64,000 nt of DNA from Phaeodactylum tricornutum CCAP 1055/1 (lineage: Eukaryota > Bacillariophyta > Bacillariophyceae > Surirellales > Neidiaceae), in contig NC_011671.1 of the NCBI RefSeq assembly GCF_000150955.2, positions 186,001-250,000 on the forward strand, given 5' to 3'. Both the position numbers and the translations under genes were made by a program. The notes under the pieces were generated by a model. That model worked only from the letters and a program-made list of their open reading frames with translations, was not told where the DNA came from and searched no databases. Positions 54,370-64,000 of this stretch are shown piece after piece; positions within the stretch are counted from its first letter, which is position 1, and each line of letters begins with the position of its first letter.

Positions 54370-55353
54370 TTATTCCGAAGCGATGCCCCTTTTAGTCCGT
54401 AGATTGGCTAAATTGAAATTTCGCGCTATAGTCTGGCAGCTGCTTGGCAAAATCGACATCCCGCATAGAGTCTTGCAAACTTCAATGAGGACAGTAAAAT
54501 CCGGTTCACGCAGCTTGACCGTCCAGAATGTTCGGGAAAAAATCTGAGTCGCAACTTGCTTAATGACCGCATCCCGGGTCAGAGCCGTGCAATTTCGTCG
54601 CTTGAAATTCACCGAAAAAGTCAGTGGCGCTTCGTGTGATTTCTTCGACGACAATGTCGGTAAGAGACGATCCAAAAGTCCGTCTAACACGAGTCCAATC
54701 TCATCGAGCGACGCAAAACAAGTTGCCTGCACGGGAATCATGCGGGTGACGAAGCGTGAACCCGGAATGGCCGCGTTCGACAGCTCGGCCGAGGACAAAT
54801 CGTGAACCACATTGCGGACAGTCTGCACAGGATCCCAAGGAGGCTGCTCTTGCAGTGCCGTACATGTGGTACTCATACCGTTGCTTTCGTCCAAGCGACG
54901 TTTCTTTGATCTGTCTATCGAATGTTCAGAAGTGACACTGGCCTCTGACGGCTCCTGGGTTTTTGGTTTCCTTATGGGTGATATCATGCTGCAATTAGGA
55001 AGCGTGCACATCACGAATACAGTCCCCTTGCATCCCGTATCAAAGATTCCAAAAGGTTCGTCGTTTGGATCCTTTTTCGTTTTGAGGGCAATAAGTTCTT
55101 CTTCGAGACTCAATTGCTTCGGTTCATTGCTCGGTGTGCTGGGGGCATTGGTTTGGGTATTCCAGTAAAACCGCAAAATTTCAAGACCTTCCCGTCGGCA
55201 CTTACCTTCTCGCCCTGATTCGCACGTCAGTAAAATCCCTGGTCCGCCTCGTTGAGGATTGTTGGTGTAGTGTTGGCGTCGCTTGTTGGTTTCGCGTGGC
55301 CGTTTGTTGTGATTCGAAGAGACGACGGCCGCCGTACTGCTGGGACTACTCAT
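54370..55353 (-). CDS. THUMP-domain tRNA acetylation cofactor (THUMPD1/Tan1-like)
   Basis: Single exon, 327 residues. An N-terminal basic region leads to GGPGILLTCESGREGKCRRE, the Tan1 start motif, then a low-complexity insert, SRFVTRMIPVQATC and a THUMP core ending SVNFKRRNCTALTRDAVIKQVATQI. Yeast Tan1 and human THUMPD1 bind tRNA and help form N4-acetylcytidine. A GC-rich Ser/Pro insert separates the two halves. It follows lipase copy B on the same strand with 298 bases between. Confidence 0.85.
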   Translation of the reverse strand: MSSPSSTAAVVSSNHNKRPRETNKRRQHYTNNPQRGGPGILLTCESGREGKCRREGLEILRFYWNTQTNAPSTPSNEPKQLSLEEELIALKTKKDPNDEPFGIFDTGCKGTVFVMCTLPNCSMISPIRKPKTQEPSEASVTSEHSIDRSKKRRLDESNGMSTTCTALQEQPPWDPVQTVRNVVHDLSSAELSNAAIPGSRFVTRMIPVQATCFASLDEIGLVLDGLLDRLLPTLSSKKSHEAPLTFSVNFKRRNCTALTRDAVIKQVATQIFSRTFWTVKLREPDFTVLIEVCKTLCGMSILPSSCQTIARNFNLANLRTKRGIASE

Positions 55354-57183
55354 GACACTTCAGTCGTCGAAAAACTGCGTTCAAAGCTGAGTGACTGTAT
55401 TGAACCGAAGAATCTTATGATGTCTGGGGCACTGGTAATAAGCAAAGATTTTCAATTCGGTTGCTGTGGGGTCTCGCCATGGCCAGGATGAAAGGCCCCG
55501 TCGCCCAGAATCACTGGCTGTGACCCCGACTAGTATCTGAGTCAAAATCATTGGAGGGAAATATCTGCACGACATTGCTCCATCAACCAGAAAAAGAGAT
55601 ACGATATTTCTGTTGGGGTCCACCGTAATTTGGTACCTCCGAGCCGACACAACTGACTGTAACTAGCTAGATGGAAAGTTCACACCAAGTAATGTTACTG
55701 TGCATTCACAGGAATATCCAGATATCTGCACGTTGACAAACGTATCATGCGCATATATGTCGTCCTCGATCACCGACTACAACGAAGTCGTAACAAGCGG
55801 AAAGTCATAATAGTGGATGCTCTTCAGCATGCAACCTAGAGAGAGAACAAAAGCCGCAAAGAAAAGGCTAAAATATTGCCTTCGCCGCGGTTTCTGCGTG
55901 GGGCGGGTCCGATGTATACTGATTGTTTAAGTTTTGGCTATGGCGTGTCTTTGCTTCCAACGAATCTATGCGTTGCATCTCCGTTTTGTATTGGAAGCTC
56001 CGCTGGATCATCTCCATCGCACACTACAGCGGCCGTTTTTCAGGTGTCCCACCATTCCTTTACAAGTACAGAATGACAAACGTGCCCTTTCCGCGGCTCA
56101 CTTCATCATGATCAGCGCGAGTGAGCAAATTTTTTTCTTCCTATTCTGCAAGCATGGACCAAACACATTAATGTCGAGCGTGTGCCGAGACTCGATATCG
56201 GTCAATCGTACGAGAATACGCGTTATTCACACTCCACGTTCAAGCAGGCTATTCTAGGTCTACCGACAAGTATTTCGACGTAGTCTCGAAAACCACGACA
56301 CAAACATTACCCAATCGTCTTCCTTGAAGACGTTGTCAAATTGCTGGGTCCTGCCACAAATGGTATGGGCTGGTCAAAGCAGACTTGATTATTTTTCTCC
56401 TTTCCCAACACACCCCGAAAGCTGCTCGTACCATCACGGCACAAAAGTCCAAGTCTTTTCTCGAACGATAATTTTTCACATTTTGGAAGCGGAGCTTTTG
56501 CTTTCTTCCTAATGATATTTTCAGTGCAAGCCTAGGGCCGTAGTGCGTTTCGCAAAAATGCCTGGTGGTACATGTCGTCTCGTTGGTATGGGATGAATCG
56601 TACACAATTAGAACGACCCTAGATGTTTTATGTACGTAGCGTTAATGAATACCATATCATAGAATCAAACGCTTGGTTGCTGGTAGTTCAGTTTTGTGGA
56701 CGCTCCCAGACAAACCAACGCTGCAGGCAATTCTACTCGGGGCGTTCAGTATTTCCATTGCTGTGCATGCCCGGAAATTTATTGCAAATCGCCGCTCCCA
56801 CCTTTCGTCGTAAGCTGATACCAAATACCGAGGCGATGCTTACACAGTTTGGTTCTGAATACGCTGCATCTCGTTTCACTTCTTTTGTTCGGGTCGAAAG
56901 CTATCGAATATTCTGAAAGAAACTCTTCGAAGGATCTTGTATAGGAACACGCTTGCAATTAGCATCTAGTTTCTCTCACTGAGTCTACAATAAATAAACC
57001 TTGCGTCATTGCGGCTGCGCCGAGTCAGCAAAAGAAGGAGAAAGTCGAGGAAAGGCAATGAGCATCTTCGTCCAACGTCTTCTCTCTCTTTTTCGATAGT
57101 TTGCGGGTGCTCATCGCAAACGTGTATGTATAGTTTCTTTTTACATGCAAAATTGACCCCTCAAAGAAATTAAACATATAAAA
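55354..57183. other. Long intergenic region, no gene supported
   Basis: Between the divergent THUMP and LHC genes. No open frame resembles a known protein. The last ~180 bases before 57184 carry the LHC 5' region, including an AT-rich AATTAAACATATAAAA stretch adjoining the ATG. Confidence 0.45.
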
Positions 57184-58106
57184 ATGAAGACATCCTTTTT
57201 CACGATCCTTACAGCTGTGACGACTGTAGCAGCATTCGCTCCTTTAAGTCCAAAGCATCAACGCTTAGCAAGGATTTTCTCTCAAGTCGATGAGGAGACT
57301 AAATTGGAAAAGTTTTCCAAAGAAGCGCTAGAAGAAGGAGACGAACGCACGGGCCCAATAGAGAACGCATTGGAAAGGGAGGTCGTGACGAGTGATGCAG
57401 TCAATTCTCCACCCGGGATGTCAACCGCTATCCCATTCCTCAAGCGCCCAGAATTTTTGGACGGTTCGATGCCAGGCGACGTTGGCTTTGACCCCTTTGG
57501 CTTTGTAGATTCTGAGGCCAGCCTTGTGAGCTTTCGAGAAGCAGAAATTAAGCACGCCCGGCTTGCCATGCTTGTACGTATAGACACTACAAACCAGAGA
57601 CCGAGTTGTCTGTATGCAATGTCCGACGTGCCTCACTCGCTATATCCGCTTTTTAGGCTGCTGCTGGTTGGCCGTTGTCTGAGCTCTTTGATCGCCAATT
57701 TGCATCCTGGTTGGATTTGGATCCGGCCTTGGATGCAACCGATCGCGTACCAAGTATTTTGAACGGTGGACTAGGTAAGATTTCTCCTGTCTACTGGGGC
57801 GCCTGTCTAGGTGCTGCTGCTGCGATCGATTTGTACGGACTCCGAAAAAAGCGTAGCGATCCGGATTATTTTCCGGGAAAACTTGGTTTTGACCCGTTGG
57901 GATTGTATCCGTCTACCACTACTGGAAAACGGCGCATGGAGCTAGCGGAAATCAAAAACGGACGGCTCGCTATGATCGCCATCACTGGCTTTGCTTTTCA
58001 AGAATTCGTGCAACAGTACGCCGTCGTGGACCAAACTCCTCTTTTGTTTAAACCCGTTTCGGATGTTGTTGAAACGTACGGAAGTATTGGCGGTTATGGA
58101 ATGTAA
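57184..58106 (+). CDS. Light-harvesting complex family protein
   Basis: Exons 57184-57573 and 57657-58106 join in phase (GTACGT/TAG intron) for 279 residues. N-terminal leader [11 protein letters not shown] has the A-F-A-P plastid-import motif. Two LHC helices are clear: [22 protein letters not shown] (helix 1) and [22 protein letters not shown] (helix 3), with a shorter helix between ([17 protein letters not shown]). The GDVGFDPFG and [10 protein letters not shown] motifs are present. The AAAGWP and SILNGGLG segments suggest the RedCAP or a related LHC subgroup more than a main FCP; subgroup uncertain. It binds chlorophyll and carotenoid in the thylakoid. Confidence 0.9.
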
Positions 58107-58967
58107 GGGTAGTGAGTAGCGCCAAGTAGAGTTGGGAGAGGGACACGGCAGGTGTCGTGTCTACACTGAAGGTCCACACAAGCTGATGCTTACTTCGTGA
58201 GCAAAGCCCAATTTAGATAGCGCTATGAATGCCAGATAAATCCAACATTTCATACATATTATGTCTTCTTTTTTTGTCTAGATCTTGAGGTACGTTTCCG
58301 CAATAGTGAAGTATGTGAATGAGAGACGTGCACTAGGAAATTTCCCTCAGCTAGGAGCTGATCCTTACAATAAAGCCACAAACGAAAAGGGCTTTGCCTT
58401 GAAAAGCTTTGACGTTTACGTAAGCTTTGGAAGTGCTTTCAAGCACCTTTTGCGAGATGTGGGAGCGTAGCGGTCATTGACAGTAGAGACTACCTACATT
58501 TCGTTTGACCTCTCGATTTTCGCTGCCGAGTGATCAACACGCGACACAAAGAAGAATGAAGCCAGCGTCGTACGTCAAAACGAAGCATTCACGGTCAACG
58601 CTTGTCAAGATATAAGTGAATATGCTTGATATACCTTAAATGTGACGAGGTCAAACGACGTGATTTGGGGATAGCGCTCCGTGGTTCAATTCCATGGCAC
58701 GTTAATTTTGACAAACGCTGACTGACTGTGAGACTTCAAATTGACTGCGAGCAGGGCGGGTCTTTCCGGTTCTTGCGAGTATGCAGACCTACACCTAACC
58801 CTAAAGTTACCTCGTAGCGATACAGCGTTACGTTATAGACAGTCCTCCCTGTCAGCGCCTTCACTGGGGCGTGCCTCATTAAGTCGCAATCCCGGGAAAA
58901 CAAAAATACGACATTTTGCATTTCGAGCTTTAAATGCCAGTAGTGCGCCAGGCGGGCTTTCCCAACG
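58107..58967. other. Intergenic stretch with a telomere-like motif
   Basis: CTGACTGACTGTGAGAC at 58718-58734 and CCTAACCCTAAA at about 58793-58804. The latter is two units of the TTAGGG telomere repeat in reverse. A plus-strand frame at 58285-58470 has no ATG and no known homologue. Confidence 0.45.
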
Positions 58968-59240
58968 GACTCTAAAAATGACTGATACATCTAAGTTGAG
59001 CGTTGGGTTTTGAAAACGACTCTAAAAATTTGGCCGGACTTTGGAAACGGACTCTAATTTAGAGTCGGATTTCGAAACCGACTCTATTTAGAGTCGGATT
59101 CAGAAACCGACTCTAAATCCGACTCTAATTTAGGGTCGGTTTTTCAAATAGAGTCGGATTTAGGGTCCGATTTAGAGTCGGATTTAGGGTCGGATTTAGA
59201 GTCGGATTTCGCAAGCGACTCAAGTTTTTAGAGTCGCATT
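58968..59240. repeat. Left array of GAGTCGGATTT-like units
   Basis: About fifteen imperfect copies of GAGTCGGATTT or its complement AAATCCGACTC, some with GGGTC for GAGTC, are packed in both orientations. Junctions between opposed units make short palindromes (GACTCTAATTTAGAGTC). Confidence 0.85.
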
Positions 59241-59653
59241 TTCATTTTTGCTTCGATTTCCAGAGCCATATCTACTAGTAGATCTACTCACAGTCTATAG
59301 TAAAGTTGTCTTGTTTCTGCCCAATGAACAGTCATTTGGTTGCGGTGGTAGCGGAACGAGACAGAAGCCAAACATCAATCGGATTCCTAATTTCAACGCG
59401 ATACCTTCGGGAGCAGATAATAGTTAAGAGTAGCAGCTTATTACTTTTGTCGAAGGATATCCAGGATGAAGAAGAGACACAGGAGAAGTGAAAGGTAGTA
59501 AGAGGGCTACTTGAAGAAGCGCTGTTAGCAGAAAAAATCCCAATTGCATCAATGGAATTGTGACCAAAGGTAGTCGTCGACCACCCAGCATTCAATGGTA
59601 TCCCCCATGGTGACAAATTCACTTGAATACTAAGACTGCTTCGCAAGAAGCAC

Positions 59654-60112
59654 ATGAAGGGTGATCTTCAGAAGAAAGAAAAGCCTAAGGTGATTGAGTG
59701 GAGCAAGTCAGCAGGAAAACAAGTCTCGAAGCAATATTTTCGAGAGGAAACGATTTCATCCAACTACCAAGATGCAAAACTAGTATGGAGGGACCATTGC
59801 AAGGACAACTGTGCTTTCAAAATGATGCAGTGTGATACTGCCTTTGTTTGGCGTCTTAAAACTGAGCAAGATGACTACTGGAAAAAAGTCGAGAGGTGCC
59901 AAAAAAACCTTTTAGTATATCGAGAGCACCACGACAGCTATACTCAGTGTAAAATTGAGCTCGAAAGCAAATTTAGAGGCATTGAGGAGACCAAAAGTGA
60001 AACAATGGGTGACAAGGGGGCACATTTGAAGCGCAGCTTTGATGATACTGACTCTTTAGACTCTGATGATATGCACGATCTTGTGGCTGCTGTCAATTCT
60101 AGCATTTACTAG
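59654..60112 (+). CDS. Unrecognised 152-residue protein inside the array-bounded cassette
   Basis: ATG at 59654, stop at 60112. Highly charged and polar, rich in Lys, Glu, Asp and Trp (WSKSAGKQVSKQ, LVWRDHCKDNCAFKMMQ, DDYWKKVERCQKN), with an acidic tail (DDTDSLDSDDMHD). It reads like a DNA-binding or transposon-borne protein, but no domain is recognised. Whether it is translated is unknown. Confidence 0.45.
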   Translation: MKGDLQKKEKPKVIEWSKSAGKQVSKQYFREETISSNYQDAKLVWRDHCKDNCAFKMMQCDTAFVWRLKTEQDDYWKKVERCQKNLLVYREHHDSYTQCKIELESKFRGIEETKSETMGDKGAHLKRSFDDTDSLDSDDMHDLVAAVNSSIY

Positions 60113-60275
60113 CTGTCAACGAAAAAGGCAACCAATTGTAAAAAGTAGTACAAAGCAGCCAATTGTGAAGCACTAAATTAATAGGAAACTTTCAACAGAA
60201 CATCTCCTTGCACTATAAAGAAGCTACAGGAGTAGTAATTCTGCCAACCACCCTTTAGAACGAGAAGTCGAGAAA

Positions 60276-60494
60276 ATGTCCACCATCCCTGAAAAAACAG
60301 TAGTGAGTCTACCAAATGTGTTGGCAACGGTGTTTCTTGGGGGTAGAAGAAACCGTCGGGTTACCGGGAAGATCATGCACTTGACCCAGAGGTCAATAGA
60401 CGCGACAAGTAGAACTCGTTTTATGATCGAAATGAGCTCGAAAATTGCAAAATATGGCATCGATCCGGATACTCGCGATGCGAGGAAAAATTGA
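60276..60494 (+). CDS. Short reading frame next to the right array
   Basis: 72 residues, basic and Arg-rich (LGGRRNRRVTGK, DARKN). The stop codon falls at the edge of the right array. Possibly a fragment of a longer frame or chance. Confidence 0.25.
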   Translation: MSTIPEKTVVSLPNVLATVFLGGRRNRRVTGKIMHLTQRSIDATSRTRFMIEMSSKIAKYGIDPDTRDARKN

Positions 60495-60666
60495 GTCGCT
60501 TTAAAATCCGACTCTAAATCCGACCCTAACTTAGAGTCGGATTTTGATTTAGAGTCGGATTTCGAAAGCGACTCTAAAAATAGGGTCGGATTTCAGAAAG
60601 CGACCCTATTTTAGAGTCGGATTAGAAATCGGCCGATTTAATTAGGGTCGGGTTTCGAAAGCGGCT
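60490..60666. repeat. Right array of GAGTCGGATTT-like units
   Basis: About ten units of the same motif in both orientations, including CCGACTCTAAATCCGACC, TTAGAGTCGG and TAGGGTCGG. Matches the left array in unit and in the mix of GAGTC and GGGTC. Confidence 0.85.
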
Positions 60667-60912
60667 ATAAAGTTTTCTTTTTATAAATCAACGTATACGT
60701 AAAACGCCAGCCAGTATGAATGATACTTTTATCATGACAGAGTTAAGTGAAAATGTCTTCTAATTTTTTATTTCGTTTTTTATATTCGAGAGATTTGAGG
60801 CACGCCCCTGTTAGCAGCTTTGGCTGAAATGAACGTTTGCATTCCTGATCACAGTCACAACTAACTGTAAGAGGTCCAGGGCAAGCTTCGCAACTATAAG
60901 CTTCCATCCGAG

Positions 60913-62250
60913 ATGCATCAGGCCACAACATTAAGATTACAAGGTAAGAGAAGCCGGAGAGCTCAATCATTCAATGTCGCCAAGACAAAGATTGTCATCT
61001 TCTTCCTATCTGCCTTTTGGTTGTTCTCTTTCGTGAATCATCAGTCTTCTCTGTTGTCTCTCCACACGCCGTCGCATGCTGAGAAGTGGGATCCACTGAG
61101 TCTTGCATCAGCCGCAATTGTCGCTCAAGATCCCGTTGGGAAAGGGTCAAGGGTCCCCGACCAGGTGGATCTTTTGCGAGCGGCTGCTCAAACTCAGCTG
61201 GAGAGACACTCAAAGATATCAATTGACATCATCAGTGTTGGCTCTCACGCGAGACCAATATACCAAGAAGCACAAGAAAGATTTTTTGGACCAAAAGATT
61301 CCGTCAGAAATTTTTTTCGAATAACTGAGGAGGACGACACCGAAGCAGATTGTTCCAGCAAGTTGACCACCTCGCAATTGGAAAAGGTCGTCACCTTCTG
61401 CAAGTCTCGTAGTCGTGTGCTAGGAGAGGAATTTTTTCATTTGAAGCAAATGGCGACTCATTATGCACGAGTACAATGGTTGAATAAAAAAGCCAACGCA
61501 ATTGGATGGCTTTGCGCTCAGAAACGGCCCTTTGATGGCCTTGTGAAAGCTTTAGGCGCATACAGGGCGCAAGGTACTCCCGATTATTTGTTGGTTTTGG
61601 ACGACGATTCTTGGGTTAATATCGATCAATTGGAGGTGAGTCTTCCATCAATGTATCCAGCCAAAACTCCCTACGCTGTGGCGGGGTGTATGCTTCGCTC
61701 TCGGGTGCGGGAACACAATTTTACGTTTCCCTACGGAGGCTGGGGAATGATCTTTAGCCGATCCGCAATTGAAAACCTGATGAAACCTCTATTTTGCTAC
61801 AACACTACCGACAGAATAGAGGATGAATTTCTGCGGTTAGCCTGTTGGCGTCTTTCGGAAAATTCTATTGGTGAGCAGAAAGTTTTTCGAGAAGGCATGA
61901 GTGTGGCGCAACTCATGCATGCATATGTGACGGATCAGCCATATCAGCAAGTCGATTCTTGGAATTCCGTTGGCTATTGCTTGCACAGCGACTGGGTTTG
62001 GGGATACTTTGCAAATTTTTATCACATTTCGGTGCATGCAAATACTCCTTATTTTTCTCAGGTTCTTGAGGATCGTTTACAAGGATTCAACGGTTCCGAG
62101 ATATACACAGGAAGGCGAACACCGGCAAATGACCAACTAAGGCGAGAGTGCCGGAACGAAGGCGACGATATGTGTACGAAAAACTCTAATATTTGTCATT
62201 ATGTGACTCCGCAGCATATGGAGAAACTGGCTTGGCAGCTCTCGCGCTAA
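60913..62250 (+). CDS. GT31/Fringe-like glycosyltransferase
   Basis: Single exon, 445 residues. A type II signal anchor follows a basic N-terminus (IVIFFLSAFWLFSFV at about residues 27-41), then a stem. The catalytic region contains YLLVLDDDSWVN (the DxD-type metal site of GT31), AGCMLRSR, FPYGGWGMIFSRSA (GG-Gx motif after the acceptor loop) and a C-terminal EDEFLRLACWRL with a conserved acid. This is the beta-1,3-glycosyltransferase (Fringe/C1GALT) layout, in the Golgi; donor and acceptor not determined. Promoter side has CACAGTCACAACTAACTGTAAG (two copies of the recurrent motif, ~60850-60870). Confidence 0.82.
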   Translation: MHQATTLRLQGKRSRRAQSFNVAKTKIVIFFLSAFWLFSFVNHQSSLLSLHTPSHAEKWDPLSLASAAIVAQDPVGKGSRVPDQVDLLRAAAQTQLERHSKISIDIISVGSHARPIYQEAQERFFGPKDSVRNFFRITEEDDTEADCSSKLTTSQLEKVVTFCKSRSRVLGEEFFHLKQMATHYARVQWLNKKANAIGWLCAQKRPFDGLVKALGAYRAQGTPDYLLVLDDDSWVNIDQLEVSLPSMYPAKTPYAVAGCMLRSRVREHNFTFPYGGWGMIFSRSAIENLMKPLFCYNTTDRIEDEFLRLACWRLSENSIGEQKVFREGMSVAQLMHAYVTDQPYQQVDSWNSVGYCLHSDWVWGYFANFYHISVHANTPYFSQVLEDRLQGFNGSEIYTGRRTPANDQLRRECRNEGDDMCTKNSNICHYVTPQHMEKLAWQLSR

Positions 62251-63294
62251 CAATAAGGAGAAAAGATAAGACTAGAGATTTGGTGGAACTGATCTTACAA
62301 AAAATTGTTGTAATAGCGAGACTAGCTAGTCAGCTGGAAATTTGCTGTATATATCTTGTTCCTTTGCCCTTGATTGAGATTTGGATTAGCGGCCGACCTG
62401 TTATAATAGTATCGATTCAAGCAAATGTAAGAATTTGTTTCTCACAACGCAAGATGCCGGAGAAAAGTTTGCTGTGTTGATGACAGTACACTTATCGATC
62501 GATTTTGGGAATCCGATTGTCGGGGGATGTTGAAATCTCGACCCTCTCTCTGTATATTCCACGTAGAATAACAGTAATCTTCTCACAAGTTGACTAAACC
62601 TAAATTAGAGAGCATTTGCTCTTATCCTCTAAAGTGATTTCGCACGATCAACTTCGACCAACTCATTCCTTCTTTCTTGCTGATTCGTTCCCATGTTGAA
62701 CATATCTTGCTTCTTCACGTTCAATACTGTTTTCCTAAATGTGTATCTTGAATAGTTTCTCTCTCCACGTCAGACAGACGTGCGTCTCTAATGTATGCTC
62801 TCAGTCCGAAGTACGGACACATGACTGACCGTCATATCACGACAGGGGGATTCCCTGAAAGAAGAAACTAATAGTCAAACAAAATGTAAATATGTGTTTT
62901 TATCGATGTCGAACAAATTTGTTTGATTGAACATACAATGTGACATTTGATAAATTAACAGTAAGTAATTGTCACGTCAGGATTCCGGGTATGCCTAACA
63001 AGCTTTCGAAATCCTCATACTCACAGTCAGTCGATCATCTTTTATGTCACTGTGCTAATATTGTTTACACTTACATTAATGTAAAAGCCTCTGTCTCTCT
63101 AGAGAAGCCTTTTCCTACGACAGGATTCCGAAATGGCATCCCTGGGGCAATTTGGTCGTGAATGAGGTTCCTGCTTGGTCCATGGTGTCTTTTGGACATC
63201 TCTCTCGTTCTGCTTTCGGAGGGCAGGAGAAATGTCTCGACAACAGGAATTATAATACGGCGTAGCCAAAATTATCTCGCAATCAAAAAGCACC
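62251..63294. other. Intergenic stretch, no gene supported
   Basis: AT-rich, with short open frames and no recognised product. Motifs ACAGTAAG (about 62958) and CTCACAGTCAGTC (about 63020) belong to the recurrent set. Confidence 0.4.
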
Positions 63295-64000
63295 ATGGAG
63301 ATTGCTGATAGATGGAAGAAGGAAACCTTCGACTGGTTCTCGAGAAGTATTGAAACGCGAGTCGCCGACGGCCTTGCCGTTGATATTCAGCGCGAGCCCA
63401 GATTAGAAAACAACACACAAGAACTTACGTCGTCGTCCAACGTTACCCCTTCCCCAAGGAGAGCTACCCACCAATTGGAAGTTGCGGTAGGATCAGTCGC
63501 GGCACATATGCATCCGCATTCGAATTTGTACGATTTGACTGTCGACATGAATTGGCGCAAGGTACTGAGGGCCTGTGAGATTCGTCCGGTAGATGCCTCG
63601 TACCAGGACGCTGATCTGGGTGAAACACCATTGTACGTGGCTTGTCAACAACGTCCCCCCGTACGTGTCGTTCGAGCGTTGCTGAGAGCCTTCCCACAAG
63701 GAGCATACGTACCCTCATATAACGGTGATTTGCCTATACACATTGCCTGTCGTTGGAATGCCTCTATCGAGATATTACGAGAGTTGGTGCAGTGGGCTCC
63801 TGATACGGCTTCGCAAGCCTCCAAGTGGGGTGCCACGGCACTGGTGGCGCTCTGGGACGGACGGGACGTTATCGATAGCAACGACGCGCCGGAAAATTAT
63901 AACACAGTGTTTTGGCAAAAAGCACAAGTCATTCTGGAAGCCATTGCGAAGTCACGACGGGTGCAGCACGTTACCAGGCAGGACAATGGTACATCCCATG
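63295..64000 (+). CDS. Ankyrin-like protein, N-terminal part (cut by the window end)
   Basis: ATG at 63295 (CACCATGG context) and open to the window edge (235 codons). After a ~100-residue polar region, repeats appear: GETPLYVACQQRPPVRVVRALLRAFPQGA and GDLPIHIACRWNASIEILRELVQWAPDTA, which fit the ankyrin helix-turn-helix pattern (TPLxxAC, then a paired helix). Such ankyrin-type proteins are numerous in diatoms (recollection). The end, and any other domain, is outside the window. Confidence 0.7.
   Translation, partial: MEIADRWKKETFDWFSRSIETRVADGLAVDIQREPRLENNTQELTSSSNVTPSPRRATHQLEVAVGSVAAHMHPHSNLYDLTVDMNWRKVLRACEIRPVDASYQDADLGETPLYVACQQRPPVRVVRALLRAFPQGAYVPSYNGDLPIHIACRWNASIEILRELVQWAPDTASQASKWGATALVALWDGRDVIDSNDAPENYNTVFWQKAQVILEAIAKSRRVQHVTRQDNGTSH

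Larger units (their letters stand above)
58968..60670. mobile_element. Cassette bounded by opposed repeat arrays, candidate DNA element
   Basis: Arrays of the same 11-base unit lie at both ends (58968-59240 and 60490-60666), with ~1.25 kb between, carrying two short plus-strand frames. The outermost segments are partly complementary (left GCCGGACTTTGGAAACGGAC, right GGTTTCGAAAGCGGC), consistent with terminal inverted repeats. No transposase motif is visible, so it would be non-autonomous or of an unfamiliar type. The element boundaries are estimates. Confidence 0.5.

Noticed and set aside
58670-58710. tRNA-like T-arm (CGTGG-TTCAATT-CCATG)
   Set aside because: No matching acceptor, D or anticodon arms upstream; a T-arm alone is not a tRNA.
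1-64000. CRISPR arrays, bacterial-style operons or riboswitches
   Set aside because: None seen; introns, plastid-type leaders and gene content are eukaryotic. The 58.97-60.67 kb arrays lack regular unique spacers.

Overview
The window looks like nuclear DNA of a pennate diatom, most likely Phaeodactylum tricornutum (inference, no search run). Genes are compact and carry zero to two short introns. Many lie head-to-head or end convergently within 30-300 bases. There is a light-harvesting protein with a diatom-type plastid leader (ClpR-like, fasciclin and one unknown protein have similar 'xAF' leaders), and a copia-type retroelement fossil sits at the left edge.

Layout. 1-1.3 kb: fossil copia pol end split by a ~0.7 kb insertion. 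1.7-11.6 kb: three copies of a diatom glycosyltransferase-like family (GT11/fucosyltransferase-like by motif): a broken copy (1707-3168, minus), a 5' fragment joined to a broken cyclophilin gene (4.15-5.45 kb), and an intact-looking copy (10180-11613, plus). Between them are a spliced protein kinase and an NnrU-like membrane protein. 12.8-23.4 kb is a housekeeping block: VTT/DedA membrane protein, ribosomal protein eL30 (18-base first exon), mitochondrial ATP synthase subunit b, plastid ClpR-like, UTP25 and proteasome ATPase RPT2. 24-36.9 kb: sugar transporter, LRR-like protein, DUF829 hydrolase, small zinc finger protein, C7orf50-like WKF protein, ABCB half-transporter and CCT-motif regulator. 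37.8-45.7 kb: eEF1A, three unrecognised proteins and a GDSL esterase.

46-54.1 kb holds two homologous genes encoding a roughly ten-helix membrane domain fused to a class 3 lipase domain, separated by a fasciclin gene on the other strand. The second lipase gene is well conserved but carries two in-frame TAA codons in the same 10-base context. 54.4-64 kb: THUMP/Tan1 protein, LHC protein, an unusual cassette (58.97-60.67 kb) bounded by arrays of GAGTCGGATTT-like units in both orientations, a GT31/Fringe-like glycosyltransferase, and the start of an ankyrin-like gene cut by the window end.

Most genes are unrelated cell functions placed side by side; there is no operon logic. The best candidates for undescribed biology are the array-bounded cassette, the membrane-lipase fusion pair with matching stop contexts, and the duplicated, partly decayed glycosyltransferase-like family with its cyclophilin junction.
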